Assembly (NCBI RefSeq): GCF_018310345.1
Contig: NZ_JAGXBY010000004.1
Coordinates: forward strand, 124,001-188,000
Reading direction: 5' to 3'
Origin: Ornithinibacillus massiliensis
GTDB taxonomy: Bacteria; Bacillota; Bacilli; Bacillales; Amphibacillaceae
Length of the DNA stretch: 64,000 nucleotides
Position 1 is the stretch's first letter. Every line of letters begins with the position of its first letter. Shown one piece after another: positions 33,112 through 42,922 of the stretch. Position numbers and translations under genes: made by a program. A model generated the notes under the pieces. It was not told where the DNA came from. It saw nothing but the letters and a program-made list of their open reading frames with translations, and searched no databases.

Positions 33112-35736
33112 TTAGTACCAGTTTTTCCAATGTCCATCTGGGCTAATACTAGAAAGTCTCACCCATCCATTTTCGATTTTATCCCGGAATGCTGGATCAT
33201 TATTTATTAATCGCTCTACATATTCACTCGGTGCCTGAATGACAATTAACAAACGCAGTGGAGCATGATAAGCCTCAGAATCTGATTGCATTACCGATTG
33301 CCAAGGTAGGCCAGATAACAAGTCACTTGCATTTCCCTGCATAACACCTAGACCTGCAGTAACGGTTTGAGTCGTTTTATTTCCACTACCATAATAATCA
33401 GGTGCTACAGTTGAAGCGTAGTATTGTAAATTAATCATTTGCGCCACCGTTCCAGGTCCTGCAATGATATTAGCTAAGACCTCACCACTTTCATCTTGCT
33501 GCCAATCATAATTATGAAGAAAGGCTCTACCTTCTAGGTCACATTCCTGTGTTAGTTCACGTTGACCTATGATAAAGGAAGCATTTCGAGCTAATCCCCA
33601 TTCTGGACGGATTTCACTCCAATCTTCCGCAAACCGCTGTACCTCCGCCTGTAGATTTTTGGGCTTAGAATGATGAGGTAATTGTGCTAGACGTTCTGCA
33701 TTGACATGATAGCTCACCTTCGGCATAACTGCTTCGATACGATTAAATGCCTCTTGTGCAGCTTCGGAAAGTTCAGGAACATAAATCCATTGTAATTTAT
33801 CCACGGTTGTATTGTGCTCAGCTGCTGCGAAGACCGTGTCCTCAGGGATTTCAATTCCAGAGGAAGATAGCTGCTTTCTTACTTCTGGAAGGTTGCATAA
33901 AGTAGCTAATACCCTCGCATTGAATCCGCCTGAAGCACCACCACAGGCGCCACAGTCAAGAGCAGCGGCATAAGGATTATTAATACTTTGACTAACATGA
34001 CCACATATGACAACTAATGGAGCAAAATTCTCTGTTAGCCCCATCATTTGTAGAGCCCTGCGCGCATACATTACCTTTTCTTCTTCTGAGAAACCAATAG
34101 GCAGCTCTGTTTCCGTGTGACAAACATGGTTAATCGAAAGCTCTGTATTCGGTTTCCGTAACCAAGTCTTACGTAGGTTACGAAGGAAACGGTCTGCACT
34201 TTTTGGCACAAAGCTACGTGCTACTGTTTGTAGACTAAGCCATGGCCCACTTAGCTCAGGTAAAAGTAAGCTTGAAAACACATTCTGTTTCATCTCTTTG
34301 AAGGTATAGCTTACGGAATTAATTGTCTGTTTCCGTTGTTGATACGTTTCAAATTCATTCGCTTCTGCAGACTCTGTTATTCGGTGCTCAGGCTCCAGTA
34401 TAATCGGCAAAGAAGGATGACTATGATCGCTTCCAAGTTCACTCGTAGCAATTGGTAAGTTAAAAAAACCGGCAACTCCAATCGTTTCAAACGGACCCTC
34501 TTTTTCAAGATGGCGACGAAAAGGCTCTGAACGCACATCAATACAGAATGCTAATTGAGCTAAGGTACTTTTTCTATCGTTAATCTTACGTTGTGTCGAA
34601 CGAATCATCTGACTTAATCGATCTGTATAGGTTTGTTCCCAAGCTTCTAACCAAATTTTTCTGCGAACATTATCATCAAATTCGTAAGCAAACGATAAAT
34701 ATTCGGCTTGCTCAGCAGCTGACATCGTTGACCATTCTTCCATGGTAAGATCGCCCCAATGAATCCAAGATGCTATCAGGGTAGTAATGGAAGCTTTTTT
34801 CTCAAATTGTTGTATGGACAAAGGTAAATATGGCTTTAAAAGGGCGTACTCCATGGAAATACGAACTGCTAGATATTCTGTTAATAGAGTCTGTTCATCG
34901 TTCGATTGGCGGGAGCGCCATAGCATCATTCCCGCCCATCCAGGTAGTGATAGCAAATGACCTTCCAAATAGGATTGGATCTTCTCTTTTGGAATTTCTA
35001 ATAAGGATACTGCATGCTGTAACGCCACAGATGCTTCTTGTGGCCAATCCTTCAAGCTTTTACGCTGGTTCTTAGTAAGTGCCGGGTCATATTGAATGAG
35101 TTGCCGCCATGCACCATAGAATCCCTTCTCTCGATGTGGCATTGTCCAGCCTGCCTGAGAGACATCAAGAAATAATTTACACCACTTGATGACATGATGG
35201 TCAAGAATCGTTTCTAACCTCTCACCATCTTGATTCTCTAGTTGTGAACTTATTGGTTGCACAGGAGCATTTTCGGCACTACCTGTATTCCGTCCGTTTA
35301 AGTTCTTCGCCAATTTCTCCAACTTTTGTGAGGTCAAAAGTTCTGAAGGTAATGTGTCTAATTTTAATGCTGCATGACAAAACCGTTCTTTCACATCCTG
35401 TGGGATATTAAAGGAATTGGAATCAAGCCAACGCTTTAAACCCTCTTTCACAAAGGCTTCATCAATCTCACCATTATTCTTTGCCGCAAGAATCAAATTA
35501 GCACTAGGGTATAGATCAACATCACGGGTAGCTTTTAACCAGTCCGCAACTTGTTGAAAAGGTTGATTTTCCAGTCCCATCCAAGGATTACGTGCTGCGA
35601 ACTTAGAAATAGGCCATAGGGGCGCAATTACTCGACTAGCTGATTCAACCATATCATTCATATCACGTTCGTTACCGTCATTATTTATAGCTTTATTATT
35701 TTCCACTTCTTTTGTTAAAACGGATGTTGCATCCAT
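33112..35736 (-). CDS. dabA: Inorganic carbon transporter subunit DabA (DUF2309)
   Basis: About 874 residues. It begins with the family motif IAPLWPISKFAARNPWMGL. The beta-carbonic anhydrase-like zinc site is complete: Cys and Asp in FCIDVRSEPFRRH (about residues 398 and 400), His in VICGHVSQ (about 580) and Cys in LDCGACGG (about 595). DabA works with DabB as an energy-driven CO2-hydrating pump that raises cytoplasmic bicarbonate. ATG at 35736 with GGAGG at good distance; it overlaps the dabB stop as TGATG. Homolog of B. subtilis YbcC. Confidence 0.95.
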   Translation of the reverse strand: MDATSVLTKEVENNKAINNDGNERDMNDMVESASRVIAPLWPISKFAARNPWMGLENQPFQQVADWLKATRDVDLYPSANLILAAKNNGEIDEAFVKEGLKRWLDSNSFNIPQDVKERFCHAALKLDTLPSELLTSQKLEKLAKNLNGRNTGSAENAPVQPISSQLENQDGERLETILDHHVIKWCKLFLDVSQAGWTMPHREKGFYGAWRQLIQYDPALTKNQRKSLKDWPQEASVALQHAVSLLEIPKEKIQSYLEGHLLSLPGWAGMMLWRSRQSNDEQTLLTEYLAVRISMEYALLKPYLPLSIQQFEKKASITTLIASWIHWGDLTMEEWSTMSAAEQAEYLSFAYEFDDNVRRKIWLEAWEQTYTDRLSQMIRSTQRKINDRKSTLAQLAFCIDVRSEPFRRHLEKEGPFETIGVAGFFNLPIATSELGSDHSHPSLPIILEPEHRITESAEANEFETYQQRKQTINSVSYTFKEMKQNVFSSLLLPELSGPWLSLQTVARSFVPKSADRFLRNLRKTWLRKPNTELSINHVCHTETELPIGFSEEEKVMYARRALQMMGLTENFAPLVVICGHVSQSINNPYAAALDCGACGGASGGFNARVLATLCNLPEVRKQLSSSGIEIPEDTVFAAAEHNTTVDKLQWIYVPELSEAAQEAFNRIEAVMPKVSYHVNAERLAQLPHHSKPKNLQAEVQRFAEDWSEIRPEWGLARNASFIIGQRELTQECDLEGRAFLHNYDWQQDESGEVLANIIAGPGTVAQMINLQYYASTVAPDYYGSGNKTTQTVTAGLGVMQGNASDLLSGLPWQSVMQSDSEAYHAPLRLLIVIQAPSEYVERLINNDPAFRDKIENGWVRLSSISPDGHWKNWY

Positions 35737-37277
35737 CACTTATTCCCTCCTTCAGATAAAAATAGCTTCAGGTAGCTTGGATGACTTTCTACTGATTTAG
35801 GTTTTGCTTCACCTAAGCGAATTAACCAAAAATAAAGTACGGCGAAGGAAGCAGAAGAAGGATTACGAGCAATCCGCGTACCGATAACAGTCCCAAATAG
35901 TAAGAGACATACAACGATGATGACAACCAGCATTGGAGGTTGAGCACTATGAAAAACGGTTGTATACAACAGCTCATAGAAAAGGTCATGCATGATAAAA
36001 TAAACGAAGGCCGCGCCTCCTAATAGGAAGAAGCCAGCAATTCTACCCATTCTTCCCTTCCCATAAGCAACAAGCTGTTTCCAGGAAATAGACAATGACC
36101 AGCCTAAGATTAGCGCACTAATCAATTGATACCCATCTCCAGGAGCTACTAGCCAAAAAGCTACTGCTACAAGTAAACCTAAGATCCAACCAGCTACGAT
36201 CCATAATTTGGAGGACCTTTCATTAATGAGAGGAGAATCCTCGGAACGACGTACTACTGAACCACTCTGTAAAAACAGGGTAGCTTTGAACAACCCATGC
36301 AAAACAAGATGAATAATAGCGGCTATATACGCTCCTAATGCACATTGAATAAGCATAAAACCCATCTGTCCAATTGTGGAACCTACTAACTGACGTTTAT
36401 AGTCAACTTGCACTAAACTGATTCCTGATCCAATCAATACAGAAATACTTGCGAAAATGAGTAACACTATCGAAGCGACATCACCGTTAAAAAGAGGCGA
36501 AAATCGAGTTAAGATAATTCCACCTGCATTTACTAAACCTGCATGCATGATTGCAGAAACAGGAGTTGGTGCGACAACTGACTCGACTAACCATCTTTGG
36601 AAAGGCCACTGAGCTGCAGGAATTATCACTGCTAATACAATCAATAAGTTAATCCCAGTTTTCTCCCATGCACCAAGTAGAGCTAAATTGTCATTCGTTA
36701 GAACGACCGATAACTGCCATTGACCTGTGGTATAAAATAGCCAAATCACTGCGAATAACAGGGCGAACCAGCTTAACGTAAATATACGAGCAGAAACCCT
36801 TGCTGCTGATCTAGCTACTTTCCAGCTACTGTTTAGCCTTATCAGTAAGGTTAAACCGATGAGCGTTACTCCCCAAGAAATAACCATTAAGCGGAGATCC
36901 CCACTTAGCCATGTAATAGCGGCAGCACTTGTAGTGAATGTAAAAAGCGTGAAATACTTACGATAATGGCGATCTCCCATTAAGTAGCGTTCAGAAAAAC
37001 GCTGAATGATTAAACCAATGGAAAGAACAAAGAAAGCCATTAGCCAAGCTAAGGAGTCCAATGACCAAAGCCCCACTATACCATTCAAATTGGGATTAGT
37101 AGTGTTTAAAAGAGTCAATAGCGAGAACAATGGCGGTAAAGCAACAACACCTATATGAATGCGAACAAAACGTAATGGTACTCGTGGATGTAATAACAAT
37201 AGTGCACTAACCCCAGAGAAAGTAAGCAAAATGAGAAATATGGATAACGATGATAACGAATTTAGTGAAACTATCAT
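35736..37277 (-). CDS. dabB: Inorganic carbon transporter membrane subunit DabB (NuoL-like)
   Basis: 513 residues with about 13-14 membrane segments, in the proton-translocating NuoL/MrpA family. Diagnostic stretches are ITWLSGDLRLMVISWGVTLI, PFQRWLVESVVAPTPVSAIM, HAGLVNAGGIILTRF and GSTIGQMGFMLIQCALGAY, with the charged residues used for ion movement. It lacks other Complex I genes around it and lies directly ahead of dabA, which identifies it as DabB (NdhF-like of B. subtilis). GGGAG precedes the ATG. The leader contains a terminator-type hairpin. Confidence 0.94.
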   Translation of the reverse strand: MIVSLNSLSSLSIFLILLTFSGVSALLLLHPRVPLRFVRIHIGVVALPPLFSLLTLLNTTNPNLNGIVGLWSLDSLAWLMAFFVLSIGLIIQRFSERYLMGDRHYRKYFTLFTFTTSAAAITWLSGDLRLMVISWGVTLIGLTLLIRLNSSWKVARSAARVSARIFTLSWFALLFAVIWLFYTTGQWQLSVVLTNDNLALLGAWEKTGINLLIVLAVIIPAAQWPFQRWLVESVVAPTPVSAIMHAGLVNAGGIILTRFSPLFNGDVASIVLLIFASISVLIGSGISLVQVDYKRQLVGSTIGQMGFMLIQCALGAYIAAIIHLVLHGLFKATLFLQSGSVVRRSEDSPLINERSSKLWIVAGWILGLLVAVAFWLVAPGDGYQLISALILGWSLSISWKQLVAYGKGRMGRIAGFFLLGGAAFVYFIMHDLFYELLYTTVFHSAQPPMLVVIIVVCLLLFGTVIGTRIARNPSSASFAVLYFWLIRLGEAKPKSVESHPSYLKLFLSEGGNK

Positions 37278-37332
37278 AAAAAATTCTCCCAGTATTTAAA
37301 AATTAGTTCATATGAGTAATCTTATTATTACA

Positions 37333-37403
37333 ATAAAAAAAACCGACAACTTCAAAACCTCAATGATGGTTTACTATCATTGAGTTTTGATAATTGTCGG
37401 TTT
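37333..37403 (-). terminator. Long hairpin with T-run in the dabB leader
   Basis: aaaccgacaa (37340-37349) pairs with ttgtcggttt (37394-37403), and ctcaatgat (37359-37367) with atcattgag (37376-37384), joined by an aaaa/tttt stretch. On the minus strand eight T follow at once. It ends 56 bases before the dabB ATG. No minus-strand gene lies within 740 bp upstream, so an attenuator of dabBA is more likely than the end of another gene. Confidence 0.75.
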
Positions 37404-38104
37404 CACTTCAACTAACTTCAATAAAGTTTTTTGAAGAGCAACCTTTTAAGGTGGATTAAGTTATGTTCAAAATAAAAATCAGTCTAAATCAAATTATACC
37501 GATTTAAATTATTTTTCTTATTCTTATACTTAGGAAGCTTTTTCATCTAATCAATATTAATCAACATTAATAAAATGCTAAAGCCCTAATTAAGTTAGAA
37601 TTATGCTTTTACAATATATATTAGCGTATATCGAATTGGAAAATTTGTCAACAAGGATATCCATTTACTATTTCATTGATCGTTTAGTCCCAGCACCTTT
37701 CAGATTAATCACTACTCGATCAACTAGCTTAATAAGATGGGGAATAAATTCTTTTCGTATCGATATCAATTACAAAATCAACTGTCATTTAATTGTCATG
37801 GAATTTGTTCAAAACCATGAAGCCTACAAAACACATTAGGAAGGTCCATAATCTCATAACATAATTCTTTTGCTAGAAAATAGTTATGTTTCAATTGTTG
37901 TATGGAACACTTTTTCCCGGTAAGTAAAACTTGAATACCATAACCTTTGATTTCAATAATCAATTTTATCACGACTGGTTGTAAACAGTCTTATAACTTA
38001 GATTTTTGTTACCAGCTTTATTTTACCATATTCCCGTCTTCAACTAGTCAATAACTACCTGAACTATTTTCCTTTAATGCTATTTAGTAGTTTAAATTAG
38101 TTTA
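37404..38104. other. Long intergenic region upstream of dabB
   Basis: About 700 AT-rich bases. A 78-codon plus-strand frame (37603-37839) lacks a ribosome binding site and family resemblance and is not counted as a gene. It should hold the dabB promoter, but no clear one was identified. Confidence 0.5.
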
Positions 38105-38130
38105 AAGACCAGGGTATTTTCCCTGGTCTT
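38105..38130 (-). terminator. Terminator of gapN
   Basis: aagaccaggg (38105-38114) pairs exactly with ccctggtctt (38121-38130). It lies 15 bases past the gapN stop. Confidence 0.85.
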
Positions 38131-38144
38131 GGTTCACCTTAGAA

Positions 38145-39596
38145 TTATTCTACTATATTTAATACAGTAACTTTTTCCTGTGTCATTGATTCTAAGCTCT
38201 TACGAATACCTTGTGCTCCCATACCAGATCCTTTAACACCAATGAATGGGAAGTGGTCTGGGCCGCGTTCAGTACGACCATTGATTTGAACAGAGCCTGC
38301 TTCAATTCGGTTAGCAATAGCAAATGCTCGATTAATATCCTTCGTAAAGACACTTGCCTGTAAACCAAATTCGGATTCATTTGCAATACGGATAGCTTCT
38401 TCATCAGAAGAAACGCGTATAATTGGAAGAATTGGGCCGAATGGCTCTTCCCAAGCAACCTCCATTTCTTCTGTCACTTGATCTAGTAGGGTTGGATAAA
38501 TTAAATTACCCTCTCTTTTATTCCCCGCTACTACTGTTGCTCCCTTTTCTACAGCATCATCTACTAAATGCTGAACGAAATCTGCAGATTTATCATTGAT
38601 TAATGGAACAATTACATTATTTTCTTCCGGAGATCCTACTGATAGCTTTTCAACTTGCTCTTTTAACAAGGCAACAAGCTCATCCGCTACACTATCATGA
38701 ACTAATACACGTTTGATTGCTGTACAACGTTGTCCTGAGTAAGAAAAAGCTCCACTAATAATATGCTTTGCAGCTTCCTGTAAATCGGCATCTTCCCGAA
38801 CAATTCCAGGGTCTTTTCCACCTAGTTCAAGTACTAATGGAACCATAGTTGCTTTTTTGGCAAGCTGTACACCAGTGTTTGTTCCACCAGTAAAGGAAAT
38901 CATGTTTATCCCTTTATGCTCCACTAAATAATCACCAATGACGGATCCACGGCCAGTTACTAATCCTAATAAACCTTTAGGCAATCCAGCTTTATCTAGG
39001 GCTTCAATCATCTTAGTACCACTTAGAGCTCCCTGTGTAGCTGGTTTAAAGACAACTGCATTTCCAGCCATTAATGCTGGTGCAATTTTAGCAGCTGATA
39101 GATTTACAGGATAATTAAACGGAGAAATTGCAAGAACAACACCACGTGGAACACGGTTTATAATTGCAATCTTCGACTTAGATCCTCCTGGAAAACTGTC
39201 TCCCAACATACTTTCTCCATGCATATGAAGCGCTTCTTCAACTGTATAGCGGATAAAGTCAGCTGTACGTACTACCTCTTTCTTAGCATCATTAGCGCCT
39301 TTCCCAACTTCTTTCATAATAATTTCTGCAAGTTCATCTTGCATATTGACTAATTCATCAGCCCATCTATATAAGTATTTCGCACGATCCTGAAGTGAGA
39401 CCTCTGCCCAATCTTTTTGAGCTGCTTGAGCGAAACTTATTATTTCATCGACTTCATCTTGTGTTATCGATTGAACTTTACCTAATGTTTCTGGAAGATA
39501 CGGGGACTGTATATCGATAGTCTGTCCGGAACTACTTTCTCTCCATTCACCATTTATATAAATCTTATACGTTGGTAGTTTTGTCTTTGATGTCAT
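38145..39596 (-). CDS. gapN: NADP-dependent non-phosphorylating glyceraldehyde-3-phosphate dehydrogenase
   Basis: 483 residues of the aldehyde dehydrogenase superfamily. It has ISPFNYPVNLSAAKIAPALM, the catalytic Glu in VLELGGKDPGIV, and the catalytic Cys in FSYSGQRCTAIKRVL. The C-terminal stretch INGRTERGPDHFPFIGVKGS and GMGAQGIRKSLESMT is the GapN signature that binds the phosphate of glyceraldehyde 3-phosphate. It yields 3-phosphoglycerate and NADPH, bypassing one ATP step of glycolysis. Monocistronic, with a terminator after the gene. Confidence 0.95.
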   Translation of the reverse strand: MTSKTKLPTYKIYINGEWRESSSGQTIDIQSPYLPETLGKVQSITQDEVDEIISFAQAAQKDWAEVSLQDRAKYLYRWADELVNMQDELAEIIMKEVGKGANDAKKEVVRTADFIRYTVEEALHMHGESMLGDSFPGGSKSKIAIINRVPRGVVLAISPFNYPVNLSAAKIAPALMAGNAVVFKPATQGALSGTKMIEALDKAGLPKGLLGLVTGRGSVIGDYLVEHKGINMISFTGGTNTGVQLAKKATMVPLVLELGGKDPGIVREDADLQEAAKHIISGAFSYSGQRCTAIKRVLVHDSVADELVALLKEQVEKLSVGSPEENNVIVPLINDKSADFVQHLVDDAVEKGATVVAGNKREGNLIYPTLLDQVTEEMEVAWEEPFGPILPIIRVSSDEEAIRIANESEFGLQASVFTKDINRAFAIANRIEAGSVQINGRTERGPDHFPFIGVKGSGMGAQGIRKSLESMTQEKVTVLNIVE

Positions 39597-39807
39597 AATA
39601 ATCTCCTATCTTATTTAGTATCTAGTTTGTGTATTTCGGGTAAGACAGTTTAAAAGGAATGTTTACTATTATATATAGAGAAACGTATTTATACTAAATA
39701 ATATGCTCACTTTCAAACATATTAATGAGCAAAGCTAGGCAAAAATTACTTACCCTTATAGTGATTTAAGATAATCACATAAGAAAAATAAGCTTATGAA
39801 ACAAAGA

Positions 39808-39834
39808 AAAAGGCGATTTAATCTTAACCACCTT
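39808..39834 (-). terminator. Terminator of small lipoprotein gene
   Basis: On the minus strand aaggtg pairs with cgcctt around a 13-base loop and a T-run of five follows. Confidence 0.6.
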
Positions 39835-39854
39835 GCCTGATCATCGCACCTTAT

Positions 39855-40340
39855 TTAATCTTTGTATTTGTTTTTCCATTCCTCTAACCAATCTGAATGA
39901 TCTCCTTTTACTTCTTCCACGGTCTTACCATCCAAAGGATAGGGGGAACCTACTTCATCATGATTCTTTGAAATTGGGGAGGACCAACCGCCAATTACTT
40001 CATTATCAACTATCCAAACCGTTACTTTAGTTTTCCCCATTTCAAAGATGTTATCTAATGGATGGTTTTCTACGATAAATGCCACAGTATTTATCTCCTT
40101 ATCAAAATATTCATCAGGTTCCATATATTGAACAGACCAAAATTCTAGGTTAGGGGAAGTAAATAGATCCTTTCTTTTAAATTCCTGACTACTCTCCCCC
40201 TCAAAGGAAATAACTTGATAACCGCTCTGTTCTAAATAGCTTTTGGCAATGTTAGCATTCTCACTTAACTTTATTTCTTTTTCCGTACACCCGCTAACAA
40301 CTAATAGTAACGTTACGATTAAAAATAGATACTTTTTCAT
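39855..40340 (-). CDS. Lipoprotein of unknown function
   Basis: 161 residues. Signal peptide with lipobox VVSGCTEKE, cysteine at about residue 18. The mature part has a mixed fold (SYLEQSGYQVISFEGESSQE; VTVWIVDNEVIGGWSSP) and a helical end rich in Lys/Glu. The final section resembles small Bacillus lipoproteins of the DUF4830 kind, but I am not sure. Preceded by GGAGGG. Stands alone between gapN and the cation efflux gene. Confidence 0.8.
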   Translation of the reverse strand: MKKYLFLIVTLLLVVSGCTEKEIKLSENANIAKSYLEQSGYQVISFEGESSQEFKRKDLFTSPNLEFWSVQYMEPDEYFDKEINTVAFIVENHPLDNIFEMGKTKVTVWIVDNEVIGGWSSPISKNHDEVGSPYPLDGKTVEEVKGDHSDWLEEWKNKYKD

Positions 40341-40528
40341 ACCGTATCCCTCCTTCTACATAGTAGCTGTGAGCTATTATGGATTAAAAATAGTCCTTTT
40401 GCCTTCATCAACGATTTCGTAATTATATGACGAAATCATTTTAACAAATGTTCCTTCTTTAGCTCTCTCCACTGTTTGTAGATGACCTTTTTAACAGATA
40501 CTAATTTAAATAATATTGCCAAAAGAAA

Positions 40529-40552
40529 AAGGTGACCATCCATGATCACCTT
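40529..40552 (-). terminator. Terminator of cation efflux gene
   Basis: aaggtga (40529-40535) pairs with tcacctt (40546-40552). The minus strand runs into TTTTTC. About 95 bases after the stop. Confidence 0.6.
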
Positions 40553-40646
40553 GCTTTCTTATTGCAGTTTTTAACTTTGACTATATTCATCTAGCATTTC
40601 ATAATCTATAGCTTCCTTTTAAAGCTTATAACTTCCTTACTATTTT

Positions 40647-41513
40647 TTATTGTAATTCTGTTTCAGGCTCAACATGAATAAGAACATGTGAATTTTCAAA
40701 TTCCGTTTGAATATCATGTTCTATTTTATCGCACAATTCATGTATGGTTTCGACCGTTTTATGGGAAAGAACTACCATGTGAAATTCAATATATTCATTT
40801 GGACCTGATCTTCTAGTTTTAAAATCATGTATTTCAAGAAATTGATCTTGATATTTATGAATGATGTCTAAAATCTTTTCTTCTTCTATTTGATTCAGTT
40901 TAGCATCAAGCAGCGGTGGAAACGCCTCTTTCATTAATTTTACTGCTTCAAACATGATATAAAGTGCTAACGCAATGCCTATTATCGGATCAAGAATATG
41001 CCAATCTGTTAAGTAAACCAAAAATAGTCCCGCTGCCACACCTAATGATGTATAAACGTCTGTAAGAAGATGGAAAGCATTTGATTTCATCGCAATAGAA
41101 TTAACTCTATCAGCCTCTTTCTTTACTATTCTAGAAACAATGAAATTGACAATCGCTCCAACTAGCATTACCGCTACTGCAAGGAAAGGAAATTTTATAG
41201 CTTCAGGATATATAAGTTTATGAATACATTCGTAAATTATCCAGATTCCGGCAACAAAAATTAGAAGCGTCTCAATCGTTCCTGAGATGTTTTCTACTTT
41301 TCCGTGCCCAAAGGGATGCTCCTTATCAGCTGGTTTTCCAGATATTCTAACCGATATAAATGCTATTAGCGATGCTAATAGATCTAAAGAAGAATGGATT
41401 GCTTCCGATATGACGGCTACAGAACCTGTGATTACGCCAACTATTAATTTTAACAGCACGACAAAGCTGTTGCTGATAACCGATAAAAAGGCAATACGAG
41501 GTGTTCTCAACAT
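40647..41513 (-). CDS. Cation diffusion facilitator (CDF) family metal exporter
   Basis: 288 residues from the ATG at 41513 (MLRTPRIAFLSVISN), 8 bases after AAGGAAGGG. Six membrane segments; metal-site Asp/His pairs in ISEAIHSSLDLLASL and HLLTDVYTSLG, and the loop motif DKEHPFGHGKVE after segment 2. The C-terminal cytoplasmic domain (about 90 residues) has EIHDFKTRRSGPNEYIEFHM and ends in VLIHVEPE. CDF proteins exchange Zn2+, Fe2+, Mn2+ or Co2+ for protons. The metal cannot be fixed by eye. Confidence 0.92.
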   Translation of the reverse strand: MLRTPRIAFLSVISNSFVVLLKLIVGVITGSVAVISEAIHSSLDLLASLIAFISVRISGKPADKEHPFGHGKVENISGTIETLLIFVAGIWIIYECIHKLIYPEAIKFPFLAVAVMLVGAIVNFIVSRIVKKEADRVNSIAMKSNAFHLLTDVYTSLGVAAGLFLVYLTDWHILDPIIGIALALYIMFEAVKLMKEAFPPLLDAKLNQIEEEKILDIIHKYQDQFLEIHDFKTRRSGPNEYIEFHMVVLSHKTVETIHELCDKIEHDIQTEFENSHVLIHVEPETELQ

Positions 41514-41682
41514 TACAATGACCCTTCCTTTCATTAATGGATTATTAATATATCAAATAAATTCGAGTGGGTCTATAGCAATGAAATAGACTAGTAGAAG
41601 CATTGTAACAACCTTCTAAAAGAGTTTCCTGAGGTGAAAATAATATAGGAAGGTGAAAAAAGAAGAATTGTAAACGTAGAAG

Positions 41683-41702
41683 AGGGCAGCATATCGCTGC
41701 CC
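41683..41702 (-). terminator. Hairpin after ribH
   Basis: gggcagc (41683-41689) pairs with gctgccc (41695-41701). The T-rich sequence on the minus strand begins only some 20 bases later, so termination strength is moderate. Confidence 0.6.
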
Positions 41703-41711
41703 CTAAAATTA

Positions 41712-42182
41712 CTACTGTTCCATAGCTTTAAACAAATTGGCCATTTCAATCGCATTAACCGCCGCTTCATATCCTTTGTTCCCCGCTTTTGTTCCTGCAC
41801 GCTCAATTGCTTGTTCGATCGTATCCGTCGTTAATATCCCAAATATGATAGGGACTCCTGTTTGCAAACTTATACTAGCAATGCCTTTTGCTGTTTCATT
41901 ACTTACATATTCAAAGTGAGGTGTAGCTCCCCGGATTACGGCTCCTAATGTAATGATTGCATCATATTCCCCTTTTTCCGCTAGCTTTTTAGAAGCAATC
42001 GATATTTCGAATGCACCTGGAACCCAGACTTGAGTTATATCAGCTTCGTTTACTCCATGTCTTCTTAACGCATCTTCCGCTCCACTAAGCAATCTACTAG
42101 TGATAAATTCATTAAACCTAGCAATGATAATACCAACTTTTATATCTTTCCCGACTAAATTACCTTCAACAACCTGTTTCAT
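41712..42182 (-). CDS. ribH: 6,7-dimethyl-8-ribityllumazine synthase
   Basis: 156 residues, the usual size. Substrate-site motifs [64 protein letters not shown] and the C-terminal [17 protein letters not shown]. It condenses the RibB product with the diaminouracil intermediate to lumazine and forms icosahedral shells with riboflavin synthase in bacilli. Last gene of the local riboflavin operon, 38 bases after ribB. Confidence 0.97.
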   Translation of the reverse strand: MKQVVEGNLVGKDIKVGIIIARFNEFITSRLLSGAEDALRRHGVNEADITQVWVPGAFEISIASKKLAEKGEYDAIITLGAVIRGATPHFEYVSNETAKGIASISLQTGVPIIFGILTTDTIEQAIERAGTKAGNKGYEAAVNAIEMANLFKAMEQ

Positions 42183-42220
42183 TTGTCCATTTCCTCCATT
42201 AAGTTAGTTTAATTGGTCTA

Positions 42221-42850
42221 TTAAAATTCTACTCGCTTACTATCTGTATCGATTTTTAACCGATATTGAATGAGAGCTTCAATTGTGATTAATTTAATAG
42301 CGAATTTCGCAGCGATTCTTTCCAAATCTGGAACACGAGCCATTGTTCCATCATCATTCATAATTTCGCAAATTACACCTGCTGGTTCTGCACCCGCTAA
42401 TCTCGCTAAATCAATCGCCGCCTCTGTATGCCCCGCACGTTCTAATACTCCACCTGCTTTTGCAATTAAAGGAAAAACATGCCCAGGTCTTTTGAAATCA
42501 GCAGGACACGAATCCTCTTGTAGCAATTTTTTTATAGTTAACGCCCTTTCCCCAGCACTTATTCCAGTTGTTGTCTGAACATGGTCAATACTAACGGTAA
42601 AAGCTGTTTCATAATGATCCGTATTCTTATCTACCATTGGCTTCAACGCCAATTTCTGAGCCAACGCTTCCGCAACAGGAGCACAAATGAGCCCTCTTCC
42701 CTCTTTTGCCATAAAATTTATCATCTCTGGAGATACAAACTCCGCTAATCCTATAAAATCGCCTTCGTTCTCTCTATTTTCATCATCACATACTATGATG
42801 ACTTTTCCTGCCCTTAAATCTTCCAATGCTTCTTCGACTTTGTGAAACAT
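42221..42850 (-). CDS. ribB: 3,4-dihydroxy-2-butanone-4-phosphate synthase, without GTP cyclohydrolase II half
   Basis: 209 residues from the ATG at 42850 ([18 protein letters not shown]), after AGGAGAAGG. Active-site motifs are all present: [64 protein letters not shown] and [13 protein letters not shown]. In Bacillus this gene is normally ribBA (about 398 residues) with a C-terminal GTP cyclohydrolase II. Here the frame stops after [16 protein letters not shown], and only 38 bases separate it from ribH. The RibA half is therefore absent, not frameshifted. It needs ribulose 5-phosphate and Mg2+. Confidence 0.95.
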   Translation of the reverse strand: MFHKVEEALEDLRAGKVIIVCDDENRENEGDFIGLAEFVSPEMINFMAKEGRGLICAPVAEALAQKLALKPMVDKNTDHYETAFTVSIDHVQTTTGISAGERALTIKKLLQEDSCPADFKRPGHVFPLIAKAGGVLERAGHTEAAIDLARLAGAEPAGVICEIMNDDGTMARVPDLERIAAKFAIKLITIEALIQYRLKIDTDSKRVEF

Positions 42851-42922
42851 TTTCCTTCTCCTCTCTTCATCCATCCGAGCTGATTATGTTTTTCTGTTAC
42901 CTTTTTCTGCTTCAACTTCCTA

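Noticed and set aside
37603..37839. 78-codon plus-strand frame upstream of dabB
   Set aside because: No ribosome binding site, no family resemblance, random-looking composition.
40647..41806. Extra minus-strand frame at 41591-41806 between the cation efflux gene and ribH
   Set aside because: It overlaps ribH in another frame and has no ribosome binding site; ribH explains the sequence fully.
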